Below are positions 46,248 to 56,315 of a stretch of DNA of 64,000 bases, piece after piece. The translations under genes and the position numbers were made by a program. Positions within the stretch are counted from its first letter, which is position 1. Each line of letters begins with the position of its first letter. The notes under the pieces were generated by a model, which was not told the origin of the DNA, did no database searches, and worked only from the letters and a program-made list of their open reading frames with translations. This stretch comes from Cryptomeria japonica (Eukaryota; Streptophyta; Pinopsida; Cupressales; Cupressaceae). The stretch lies in NCBI RefSeq assembly GCF_030272615.1, contig NC_081409.1, positions 247,598,502-247,662,501 of the forward strand, read 5' to 3'.

Positions 46248-47771
46248 TGATAGTTCTAATACTTAATATAAGTACAGATCCAATAGCCAACAAGATGAGA
46301 GGGGGGGGTTGAATCATATGAACTTAATCATCCATAAAAACATCAGATTCAACCTCCGTAACATATATATCAGTCATATATCCAAAAACTGTCAAACATG
46401 CAAACTCAAAAGGATATGAACAATATAAACCTCATAACACTAGATCTAATGTGGAAACCCAAATAGCAAAAAACCACTATGGGATTTCGGACCCACTAAG
46501 AAATATACTCTTCTAGAGTATGCTTGGTTAAAAGCAAATCCTATTAAAGATTACAAACACATTGCTAGATGTGACCCGGTTAAGGGATTTCCTTCAAATC
46601 TGTTAGGATCTTCACTTTGTTAGAAGTGACCTTGTCAAAGGATTTCAAACACTCAATCAGAATGTTACCTTGCTAGAGAATTTACATATAAGACTGTTAA
46701 GTCCACTCGGTTAAGAGATTTTTTGTCACTTTCACAAAATAACAGTAATAAATCTATCTGCAACTTCACATCTAAAATGCTAAAGCAGATTCCTATTTGT
46801 TCAATACAATTTAGACATAGAACTAATCTTGTCTATCTGCTGAGCTTCTATACTCTGTTATTCTAACAGGTCTTCAAGCTTCTGTGCTTGGTAATCACTA
46901 TGTAGCATCCCTATGCATACACTTGCCCGCATACATTGTTTATCAACAGTTTCCTATTTATAAACAATTAGGTAACCGCTTAATCTCCTTGATCACATTT
47001 CCCATGATCAATCATAGCCATCAGATCTTCAATCTTGTCCAGGTTCAATGCATCTTTCGATCTGAAAATATTTTACCCCACATTGGAACTTGCATAATAG
47101 TCTTGGAACTTGTGCCAGGGTATTGTGGTTCAATCTGAGCTGTAGATCTTCATGCCAACTTTCCATTGCCTTAGATTCATTAACAAACTTCTTTCATGGC
47201 TTACCAATCATTGATCCACTCCAGCTCATCAGCTTCTTTCATTAAATACTGCATGCAAAGATTTAATGCATTCTATTATAGCTCGATTACAACTTGATAA
47301 GAACTCAGTGCATACTAAACTTCACTCGATAGGCATTCCACCTTCATTAACTAATAGGGATAACCTTAAGGTTTACCAACTAGGTTATTTGCTTGATAAC
47401 ATAGTATATTATTAACCTTTACATTTTACAACATATGTATGATATTAAAATAATCTAAAACTTCATAATCTCATCATTGTCTAACTCGGTAGTAGTTTCC
47501 CATTGAATACCTTATTCATCCCTTAATTCATCATATACTTTCCCGTTTCTTTCATGGACTTCTTTATAATCTTCATATCATACTTCTCAAGATATGGCAA
47601 CATCATACTGAATTAGAAAATCAATTTCTTGACATCAATGACAAAATAATAATATCAAGATAGTAAAACATCTTTAATCAGTTATATCCATAATCATCAA
47701 CAACCTTCTCAATATCCTTATTGAAATGCCAACAATCTTTCATTGTTTGTTATAATTCAATATTGCCAACA
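46248..47771 (-). mobile_element. Solo LTR, SIRE-like, in the copia gag
   Basis: Ends TGATAG and GCCAACA, flanked by TTTAT (46,243-46,247) and TCTAT (47,772-47,776). GAGAGGGGGGGGTTGAATCA near the left end gives minus orientation. As in the solo LTR at 11,012, an earlier LTR-like end (AATGCCAACA at about 47,732) is followed by ATCTTTC and ~40 bp before the true end. It is the innermost insertion of the nest. Confidence 0.82.
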
Positions 47772-47776
47772 TCTAT

Positions 47777-48400
47777 AGCATTCAATATAACACAAGCAAA
47801 AATGACTATAGATTTGATGGCAACATTGGCTAAGTTGTATGAGAAACCCTCGGCTTCAAATAAGGTATTTCTTATGAAGCATTTGTTTAATTTGAAAATG
47901 AGTGAGGGAGGATCTGTAGCAGAGCACTTAAATGAATTTAATACAATTACCAGTCAATTATCTTTGGTAAAAATTACCTTTGCAGAAGAGGTTAGGCTCT
48001 CTTGATTTTATGTTCTTTGCTAGAAAGCTGGAATAGCTTGGTTATGGTTGTAAGTAACTCTGTCTCTAGTAAAATTACTTTGGTATTTTATGATAATGTT
48101 GGTGTTATCCTAAGCGAGGAAATGAGAAGGAAAAGCACAGGTGAGACTCCAACATCATCATGTAGTGTTTTGAATGTGGTGAACAGAGGAAGATCAAAGG
48201 AAAGAGAAAAAGGCCCTTGGAATGAGAAGTCATGAGGGAAGTCAAAGAAAGGACACTCTCAATCTAGAGGAAAGAAAGATTGTTGGTACTACGGAAAGCC
48301 TGGTCATCTAAAGAAAGATTGTTGGTCTCGAAAAAACAAAGAAGGAGACAAAAATGAAAATTACAATAAGGAAGCTAATATTGCAAGTAATACTTTACAA
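47777..48400 (+). pseudogene. Copia gag, C-terminal part with zinc knuckle
   Basis: IDLMATLAKLYEKPSASNKV, FLMKHLFNLKMSEGGSVAEH and LNEFNTITSQLS are the central gag motifs of Tnt1-like elements. A frameshift lies near 48,000. The CCHC knuckle reads CWYYGKPGHLKKDC (near 48,275), again with the second Cys replaced by Tyr, as in the surrounding copia. Confidence 0.88.
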
Positions 48401-48419
48401 GATGCTTTAATCTTATGTT

Positions 48420-48744
48420 TGGATATTGTTAATGATTCCTAGGTAATAGAATCTGGGGCTTCATTTCATGCTACACCCCATAGAAAATATTTTCTAGATT
48501 ATGATCAAGGTGATTTTGGATAGGTATATTTGGGTGATGATGAGCCCTATCAAATTGTTGGAAATGAAAGATAAAGATCAATTTGTAGAATGGAAATGAC
48601 TAGTTTCTACAGGAGGTAAGACATGTTCCTAATTTAAGAAGAAATTTAATTTTTGTAGGGCAACTACGTAGTGAAGGTTGCATAGTTACTTTCTTAGACA
48701 GTATCTAGAAGGTCAGTAAAGGATCATTATTAGTAGCTAAAGGT
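48420..48744 (+). pseudogene. Copia protease, active-site Asp changed
   Basis: The frame reads DS-stop-VIESGASFHATPHRKYF (48,430-48,490). In the family the block is W-V-x-D-S-G-A-S-x-H-A-T: Trp has become TAG and the catalytic Asp is Glu. Downstream the frame is heavily broken, ending with GSLLVAKGVK before the integrase. Confidence 0.85.
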
Positions 48745-49735
48745 GTGAAGGTAGGCACATTATATCTGTGTACTGGTAACACTTACTCTACCCTAGCTGC
48801 TACATATAAAGTTACTGGAGGGACAACAACAATAGATGTTACAAGAACAGATTCGATAATGTTGCACCATAGGCTTGGGCACATGAGTGAGAAAGGGATG
48901 AAAATACTTCATTCCAAAAATCTATTGCCAGGACTAAAGAAGATTGATTTAGAGTTCTGTGAAAACTATGTTTATGGTAAACAGAAAAGAGTCAGATTTC
49001 TCAAGGTTGGGAAAGTTAAGAAGAGTGAGAAGTTAGAGCTTGTGCATTTAGATGTATGGGGAACGGCTCAGGTATCATCTCTTGATGGCTCTTGTTATTA
49101 TGTTATTTTTATTGATGACTCAACTAGAAAAACATGGGTATATTTCCTAAAACAAAAATCATATGTTTTTGAAACTTTTAAGAAATGGAAAGCTTTGGTT
49201 GAGAATGAGACAAGAAAAAAGTTGAAGTGTCTTAGATCGGATAATGGAGGTGAGTATTGCAGCAAAGCATTTGAAGATTACTGCTCCTTAAATGGGATTC
49301 AAAAGAAGAAGACAGTTCCAGGAACTCCACAAGAAAATGGTGTGTTAGAGAGAATGAATAGGACTATCATGTATGTGTGAGGAGCACAAGATTGCATGCT
49401 GGATTGCCCTTACATTTTTGGTCAGATGTTGTACATACCACTGTCTATTTGATAAATAGAGGACCTTCAACCCCTTTGGATGGCAGTATTACAGAGGAGA
49501 CATGGATTGGTAAAAAGGTAAATTATTCTTTTCTGAAAACCTTTGGTTGTGAAGCTTTTGTCCATATTGATAAAGAAAACAGAACCAAGCTTGATGCTAA
49601 ATCTTATAAATGTACCTTCACTGGATATGGGATAGATGAATATGGCTATCAATTATGGGATTTTGAAAATAAGAAAATAATTAGAAGCAGAGATGTTATA
49701 TTCAATGAGAAGGTTATGTATAAAGAATAGATGCA
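48745..49735 (+). pseudogene. Copia integrase
   Basis: Zinc domain HHRLGHMSEKGMKIL, then CENYVYGKQKRV, where the second Cys is Tyr. Core: LVHLDVWGTAQ (Asp), YVIFIDDSTRKTWVYFLKQK, CLRSDNGGEYCSKAF (Asp) and PQENGVLERMNRT (Glu), all three catalytic residues present. A TGA at 49,378 splits the core from the C-terminal block (LINRGPSTPLDGSITEETW, FGCEAFVHIDKENRTKLDAK). It would insert the cDNA copy into chromosomes. Confidence 0.92.
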
Positions 49736-51445
49736 GGAAAAGAAGCATGAATAGGACAAACAAGAATATGTGGTGTTGGATGAGATTCCTGAAAATGAAA
49801 TACCACAGGTACCTGATGCTCAGCAACAACAGATTGTCCCACAAACTCCTACAAGTGTTAGGCATTCTACGAGGTCAAGTAGACCCCCTGAAAGATTTTC
49901 TCCTTCTTTGGATTCTATATTATTAACTGATTCTAGTGAACCAGAAAAATATGAAGAAGCAATGCAGGTGGATGCCAAACAACAGTGGGAGTTAGGCATG
50001 AAAGAGGAGATAGACTTCTTGATGAAAAATAAGACTTGGGACTTAGTCCTTTACTTGCAGAAAAAAGAGCCTTGCCTAAAAAATGGGTTTATCGACTGAA
50101 GGAGAAGGAAGGAGGTCAAAAAAGATATAAGGCCAAACTTGAGGTAAAAGGTTTTGCATAGAAAAAGGGTATAGACTATGATGAAATATTTTCTCCAGTT
50201 GTAAAAATGACTTCAATTAGAATTGTACTTAGTCTTGTGGCTACAGATGATTTACATCTTGAACAATTAGATGTCAAAATAGGTTTTCTCCATGGAGATT
50301 TGGAGGAGGAAATTTACATGTTGCAACCATAGGGATATGAGGTCAAAGGTAAGGAGAACTTGGTGTGCAGGTTGAAGAAAAGTTTGTATGGCCTAAAGAA
50401 AGCACCCCGATAATGGTATTTAAAATTTGATAGTTTCATGGCTCAACACAATTATCATAGATGTCATTCTGATCATTGTGTATATTTTAAGAGATTAAAT
50501 AATGGCAGTTATATTATCCTATTTCTTTATGTTGATGACATGCTTGTTGCTGGGTCTAACATGCAACATATAAATGATCTTAAATAAAAATTAGCTAGGT
50601 CATTTGCTATGAAGGATTTGGGTGCAGCTAAGAAAATTATCAGTATGAGGATTACATGGGATAGGAAAAATAGAACTTTGAATTTGTCCCAAAGTGAATA
50701 TATAAAGAAGGTGTTGAAAAGATTTAACATGCAGGATGCAAAAGCAGTTAGTACACCTCTAGCTAGTCATTTCAAATTGACTAAGGAGATGTACCCAAAG
50801 GCACAGGAAGAGGTAAAGAAAATGTCTAACATCCCGTATTCATCAGCTGTTGGCAGTCTGATGTATGCAATGGTATGCACAAGGCCAGATATTGCACATG
50901 CAGTGGGAGTTGTGAGCAAGTTTATGAGTAATCCAGGTATGGAACATTAAAATGTTGTGAAATGGATTCTTCAGTATTTGAAAGGAACTACTATGAAGGC
51001 ATTATGTTTCAAAGGATCTAATGCTTCTCTGAGTGGATTCGTTGACTCTAATCTGGCAAGTGATATTGATTCATGGAGGAGTACTATAGGGTATGTTTTT
51101 ACTATAGGGGGAACTGCAGTGAGTTGGATTTCTAGGCTACAAAATGTTGTTGCACTTTCAACCACTGAAGCTGAGTATGTTGCTGCTACAGAAGCCAACA
51201 AGGAGATGATTTGATTACAATGTTTTATGGAGGGATTGGGTCAGACACAGGAGGATCATCCATTGTATAGTGATAGCCAGAGTGTCATTCATCTTGCAAA
51301 GAACTCTGCTTTTCATTCAAGGACAAACCACATTCAGCTCAGGTACCACTTCATCCAGATTGTTTTGGAGGAAGGTCAGTTACGGCTTGAGAAGATACAC
51401 ACAAGTGAGAATCCTGCCAATATGTTCATGAAGGTAGTTCCATAG
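49736..51445 (+). pseudogene. Copia reverse transcriptase and RNase H
   Basis: RT landmarks in order: QWELGMKEEIDFLMKNKTWD; after a frame change near 50,080 YKAKLEVKGFA, DYDEIFSPVVKMTSIR, QLDVKIGFLHGDLEEEIYM, CRLKKSLYGLKKAPR and FLYVDDMLVAGSN (YVDD catalytic motif, near 50,530). RNase H: RPDIAHAVGVVSKFM, YLKGTTMKALCFKG, FVDSNLASDIDSWRST, ALSTTEAEYVAATEA and DSQSVIHLAKNSAFHSRTNH. Several stops stand where Gln or Trp is expected (for example after KGFA and APR). Confidence 0.92.
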
Positions 51446-51559
51446 GAGAAGCTAATTTCTTCATCAGTTTCTGTTGGTCTTCCTGATTGATGTGTGGAAT
51501 TTATACCAGTCAAGTCCAAGTGTTTTATCTAGTGGATGTTGCAAGTACAGTGGTGTTGT

Positions 51560-51624
51560 CTAGTATCAGTCTCCAAGTGGGAGATTGTTTGGTGTAGAGC
51601 CTAATCAGTCTCCAAGTGGGAGAT
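51560..51624 (+). promoter_or_regulatory. Duplicated polypurine tract of the Tork-like copia
   Basis: CAGTCTCCAAGTGGGAGATT occurs twice in tandem, ending near 51,586 and at 51,624. The second copy abuts the 3' LTR. Confidence 0.8.
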
Positions 51625-51960
51625 TTTTGATATGTGGTGACTAATCAACCAAGTACTATACACTTGTTGATTAAAACCGACATTGTAATAAAACCCCAAA
51701 AAGGCCAACTTTATTTGTTGCCTTAAAAATTCATGTTATAAGTGGCTGGGATGCTTAAGGCATTGTAAGGTTGATGTACTATTTTTGTTGGATAATAAGA
51801 AAGATTGGACGACTGTGTATGGTGGACATAACCCATTCTGGGTGAACCATGTTAAATCTCTGTGTTATCTGTGTCCTGTTTTATTTCTTTATCTTTTGTA
51901 TTTAAATCTACATATAATTGTTAGTTCATATTTGCTTTCTATCTGCTAGAAACCCTAACA
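51625..51960 (+). repeat. 3' LTR of the Tork-like copia (336 bp)
   Basis: Collinear with 45,625-45,978; ends CCCTAACA and is followed by the ATAGG target duplication. Confidence 0.92.
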
Positions 51961-51965
51961 ATAGG

Positions 51966-53370
51966 TACCAAATGGGTCTTCAAGAACAAGTTGAATGAAG
52001 AAGTCACAGTTGTCGAGAACAAGGCTAGGCTTGTATGTAAGGGATACACTCAGGAGGAGGGAGAAGATTATGGAGAAACCTTTGCTCCTATGGCTAGACT
52101 AGAAGGTGTTCGAATGCTACTTGCATTTGCATCATTTAAGGGATTTAAGGTCTATCAAATGGATGTGAAGTCTACTTTTTTGAATGGAATCCTAGAAGAA
52201 GAAGTGTATATAGAGCAACCAGAAGGGTTTGCCTTATCAGAAGATAGTGATGTGGTGTGTAGCCTACACAAAGCCTTGTATGGACTAAAACAGGCACCTA
52301 GGGAATGGTATGAAAGGCTACACTCTCATCTTGTGAAGATTGGATTTCAGAGAACAAGTAAAGATAGCAACATCTACTTGAAATCAAAAGGTGATCAGAT
52401 TCTGATCTGTGAAGTGTTCATGGATGACATAATCTTTGGAGGAGATGATAAAATGAGTCATGCATTTGTAGATGAAATGAAGAAATAATTTGAGATGTAT
52501 TTAATAGGAGAGATAAAAAAATTCATTCATTTACAGATTTAGCAAATGAAAGAGGGTATCTTTATTACCCAGTCCAAGTATGTCAAAGAGGTATTGAAGA
52601 CTTTTGGCATGGAGGAAAGCAATCCGGTTGGTACATCGATGGTGACTGGCTGTAAACTGACCAAGGAAGATGATTCAACACTGGTGAATGAAAAAGAGTA
52701 TCGGTCAATGATCGGTAAACTGCACTATGTGGTGCACAACAGACTAGATATTGCTCATGCAGTGGGCATAGTAGCTCATTTTCAGAAATGTCCAAGAGAA
52801 TCCCACTTGGTAGCTGTGAAGAGGATTCTTAGATATCTAAAAGGAACAGTTGATTATGGATTGTGGTATCCATATAATGGTGACTATAATCTCAAAGTAT
52901 ATACCGATGCCAATTGGGCAAGTAATGTGGATGACCAGATGAGCACAACCAATGGAGCATTCTTTCTTAGTGGAAGATTAGTATCATCGACAAGCAAGAA
53001 GCAGAGCTGTACTTCTCAATCTACAAGTGAAGCAGAATATGTGGCAGCATTTCTGAACTGCAGTCAAGCAATTTGGATGAAGCATGTATTGGAAGGTTTC
53101 AAGATACCTGTATCTAAACCAGTGAACATATTTTGTGATAACACAAGTGCAATAAACATTTCCAAGAATCCAGTATTGCATTCTAGAACTAATAACATTG
53201 AGCCTAAATATCATTTCTTGAGAGAGAAAGTTTAGAATAAGGAGGTTGTATTACAACATGTTTCTAGTAAGGAGTAGCTAGCAGATATATTCACTAAACC
53301 CTTATAAAAGACTACATTTACCTATTTGAGAGGTGAATTAGGGGTTTTTCCCCTTCATGAAGTCAACTAA
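51966..53370 (+). pseudogene. SIRE-like copia RT and RNase H (3' of the nested element)
   Basis: TKWVFKNKLNEE, ARLVCKGYTQEEGEDYGETF, VYQMDVKSTFLNGILEEEVY, LHKALYGLKQAPREWYERL and VFMDDIIFGG (RT active site, FMDD for YVDD) are followed after a stop at 52,486 by ITQSKYVKEVLKTFGME, YRSMIGKLHYV, YLKGTVDYGLWYP, YTDANWASN, STSEAEYVAAFLNCSQAIWM, CDNTSAINISKNPVLHSRT and ADIFTKPL (with a stop just before LAD). RT copies the element RNA; RNase H removes the RNA strand. Confidence 0.92.
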
Positions 53371-53619
53371 GGTTTTGTGCTATACATCAGTCAACTACTA
53401 TAGCATCAAATCTTTCAAGATTGATGTGTTGATGGAAGCTACTCCTTAGGGGGACCAACATAGTATATTTTGGAAGCTTATACCTCCACTTTGGCATTGC
53501 TATCAAAGGGGGAGAAGATATATGATAGATGTATGGGGAATAGATATCTGATAATGTAGATACACTGGTCTGTGAGGTTTTTCAGTTGCAATACTACATT
53601 GACTATTGCCATCAATGCC

Positions 53620-53630
53620 AAAGGGGGAGA
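53620..53630 (+). promoter_or_regulatory. Polypurine tract of the SIRE-like copia
   Basis: AAAGGGGGAGA in the context CATCAATGCCAAAGGGGGAG, one base before the 3' LTR. A second tract-like word, CAAAGGGGGAGAAG, lies upstream near 53,505. Confidence 0.88.
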
Positions 53631-53631
53631 T

Positions 53632-55012
53632 TGTTTCATATCATTCGCATGTGATGAACCGACATGTTGATATGATGATAATGTATGTTGTCATTGATGT
53701 CAAACAAGTGTAAGTGAACCGATGAGAAAATTGGAAGAAGTTGGTGAACTGGTATGAAGAGGCATGAGGAGATACAGTGAACTGGTGTCGGGGTTTCACT
53801 AAGTGTGATTACCGATTGGTAGTCTCAACTCTATGGTTATCGGTTTGGTGATCCAACTTGTACGATGAACCGATGATACTTTGTGATGAGTTAGCTAAGA
53901 GATGTGATCGAGGTACCATGTCAGCTTTGTCCACATGAAGGATTGAGGCATAAGAAGATTGATCGCATTTGAAGTCTACCTCGGGAATGATCATTCTTCT
54001 TAGTGGTATGAGAAGAGAGCGTGATAGGTTACTGATTCCCATGTGTGGTGATGAATGAACGATGCATATTGTCTTGTGATTTGTTTGAAATTGTAATGCT
54101 CTATGCAATATGTTTGGATGGTCAGGATTGGACCACCTGTGTTGTAAACCTAAGATGCTTAGGGTTTAGGGTTTATGTTATCGACCTATCTGTTGTGTAT
54201 AAGGTTGATGATATTTTTTATTGAAAAGTTGTTGGCAAATTTTGTGTGTATGTATCTGAGTGAAGAGATACTTGATACTTGCTAGACTAGTAAGAGGGAA
54301 ACTACAGAGTGTGATTGCAGAGTATAGGATATGAAAAGGATCTTCCCTGGCATGTACTGTTGTTATCAGATCATATTTTTTCCTGTTGTCTTCTAATCAT
54401 TTCAACAGATGGAAAATCGCTTTATCGGGTAGCTTTAACAAGCTTATTATAAAACCTATAACTAGGTGACTCAAGATCATTGAGTTCTTTAAATCCTCTA
54501 GCAAGGTAACCTTTAACAGGGTATATAGTCATCCCTTAACTGGGTGATCTCAACATGATCAGTTCCTAGCATAACCTTTTTATAAAGTCTTTAACCGGAC
54601 TAGGCTCCTAACAGGGCAAGCTTCAAAAGAGTTCAAAACAAGCTTGTGGGTATTCATCCCCACCATGGTTTTTCCCATTTGGGTTTCCATGTGAAAAATT
54701 TGTGTGTTATTTGTTATGCATTTTTTCATGTGATGTTTATGAAGTATTTGGTTGAAAGATTATGCATTCAGGGTTAATAGGTTATGGTATTTTTAGTATA
54801 CCACATGCATATGTTTATGGGTGAAGTTGATGTTGCATAATTGATCATATTTGAAGTATTCAGACCTATTAGTTTATGGTGTCTGGTGTCTTACTATGTT
54901 TAACCAGTATCGCCATGGTTAAGTTCAATAATGGTGATAACCAATTGGTTTTGCTTTAGCTAGATAAGTTGTTAAGAGAGTTTTTACCTATACTAATTCT
55001 CATTATTCATCA
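53632..55012 (+). repeat. 3' LTR of the SIRE-like copia
   Basis: Collinear with the 5' LTR to about 54,995. The telomere-like box is conserved (54,159-54,175), but the TATAAA has become TGTAAA. The C-run segment near the end is deleted, so the right border is approximate. Confidence 0.88.
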
Positions 55013-55387
55013 TTTTAGTATCGGTTGAAGCTCATATAATAACCATAAACCCTTCTACAAGATCTACCTTATTATTCTTTCTACATATCCATCCTATCAT
55101 ATCTCTTCAATATGATCTACAAGATCTTATACTTATATATGAGTCTTATTACAATATTCCATGCTAGCTTACAAAAGGATATTACAATTAAATACAATAT
55201 ATAGTAATCAAAATCCTATCGGGTAGGGTGCCGGTAAACATTCTTGTCATTGTTGGTGAACTATCTGTCAGTTTAGAGTCTGTCAGTGTCGATGCCTGCC
55301 GATGCCATAAGATTGCAAGGTTTCCATCAATGACAATACCTTCAATCACCTACAATTCTCATTGGAGTGTGTAATGCCAACAATCCC

Positions 55388-56315
55388 TCTGCACTTAAGG
55401 CTCCACTGAACCTAGGTGGATATACCTCTTCCTCTCAAGCACAAAAGAGATTATTTAAAGTGGATTTAAGCCTTTTAGCAAATTACAAAACTGGCAAATT
55501 GTTGTTCTGCAATTATGCTTTATTATGTTCTTTAAGTGAATGCCTTTGAAAAGAGATGAAAATGATTATGATATTATATTAAGAATAACAATGTTTTTAG
55601 GACTTAAAACAAATTGAAAAGATCAGTTCATATAGAATTTGGGAAGAATGTTTCTCAATCAAGGACCTTAAATGCATGGCCAACCTGGACCTTAAAAGAT
55701 AAATAACATACCAGTGCCTCTATCCAGGGATATTTATGACACTTTGTGGACAAAAATTTTATCAACTCATGAGACAATATTAATCATAAACTATTAAGGT
55801 TTCAGTATGTGTTACACAACAATGAAAAACCCAATCTCACATTTAATGTAACGACATGTGATGGCACATCATAGCAAACCAAATGACAGATTTATCAAGA
55901 GGATAAAGATAAATCATCAACACAGAAGTATGCATAATATTTAGAAAAAGAAACAATGAACCTTTATATATTAATCCTTAAGAGATGATTGCATACATAA
56001 GCTGCACTTGAAAATAGTCCATTATAGTCTGTTTACACAAAAATTATACTTCTTCTTCCTATAGAATTCCCTAATACATATAACTTACAATCCTTCAAGG
56101 CAGTATGTTTTTTCTGAATACTAGCTTCCTTTACATGCAAAATGACTCATTATAAATACACATGTTAAGAGATACAAATGAAAGGAGACACCATTTCATT
56201 ATCCTAGACAACTAACTGAACAAGAACTAAACAAACTAACTAAAACATCAATTACATTACAAACATAAAACTAAATAATGAACTAATATTTTTGATCCAG
56301 CCGCTGTCCGCACTT
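55388..56315. other. Flank or 3' UTR-like DNA of the gag-like element
   Basis: No gene seen. The A/T-rich stretch beside 56,316 would be the 3' untranslated part of the minus-strand frame. Confidence 0.4.

Larger units (their letters stand above)
45625..51960 (+). mobile_element. Tork/Tnt1-like Ty1/copia element nested in pol
   Basis: LTRs 45,625-45,978 and 51,625-51,960, ends TGTTGATATG and CCCTAACA; target duplication ATAGG at 45,620-45,624 and 51,961-51,965. Primer-binding site at 45,981. Gag, protease, integrase and RT-RNase H follow in copia order. Its gag holds a solo LTR (46,248-47,771). Visible LTR differences and many stops show an old insertion, although it is younger than its host element by nesting order. 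Confidence 0.92.
41480..55012 (+). mobile_element. SIRE-like Ty1/copia element, full length but broken
   Basis: 5' LTR 41,480-42,920, primer-binding site 42,923, gag from 42,992, protease, integrase and RT-RNase H, polypurine tract 53,620-53,630, 3' LTR 53,632-55,012. The pol gene is interrupted at 45,625-51,960 by a second copia. The 3' LTR has lost the CCCCCCCCTCTC segment present near the end of the 5' LTR (42,868-42,880), and its terminal bases are uncertain, so no target duplication can be confirmed. Large LTRs, the C-rich motif and the ATCAATGCCAAAGGGGGAGA tract context fit the SIRE/Maximus type (inference). Confidence 0.88.
41065..55382 (-). mobile_element. Solo LTR, SIRE-like, split by a copia element
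   Basis: Left part 41,065-41,479 and right part from about 55,013 to 55,382, ends TGTTAGG and GCCAACA, flanked by ATCCC (41,060-41,064 and 55,383-55,387). GAGAGGGGGGGGGGATGAATCAG lies near the left end, giving minus orientation as in the other solo LTRs. It contains the whole SIRE-like copia element at 41,480-55,012. Confidence 0.82.

Noticed and set aside
41475-55020. Target duplication for the SIRE-like copia
   Set aside because: The left flank GTTCA has no counterpart after the 3' LTR, whose end is altered by a deletion, so none is claimed.
40959-55382. Treating 40,959-55,382 as a single LTR of the gag-like element
   Set aside because: ATCCC duplications at 41,060 and 55,383 show that 41,065-55,382 is a separate solo LTR inserted later.
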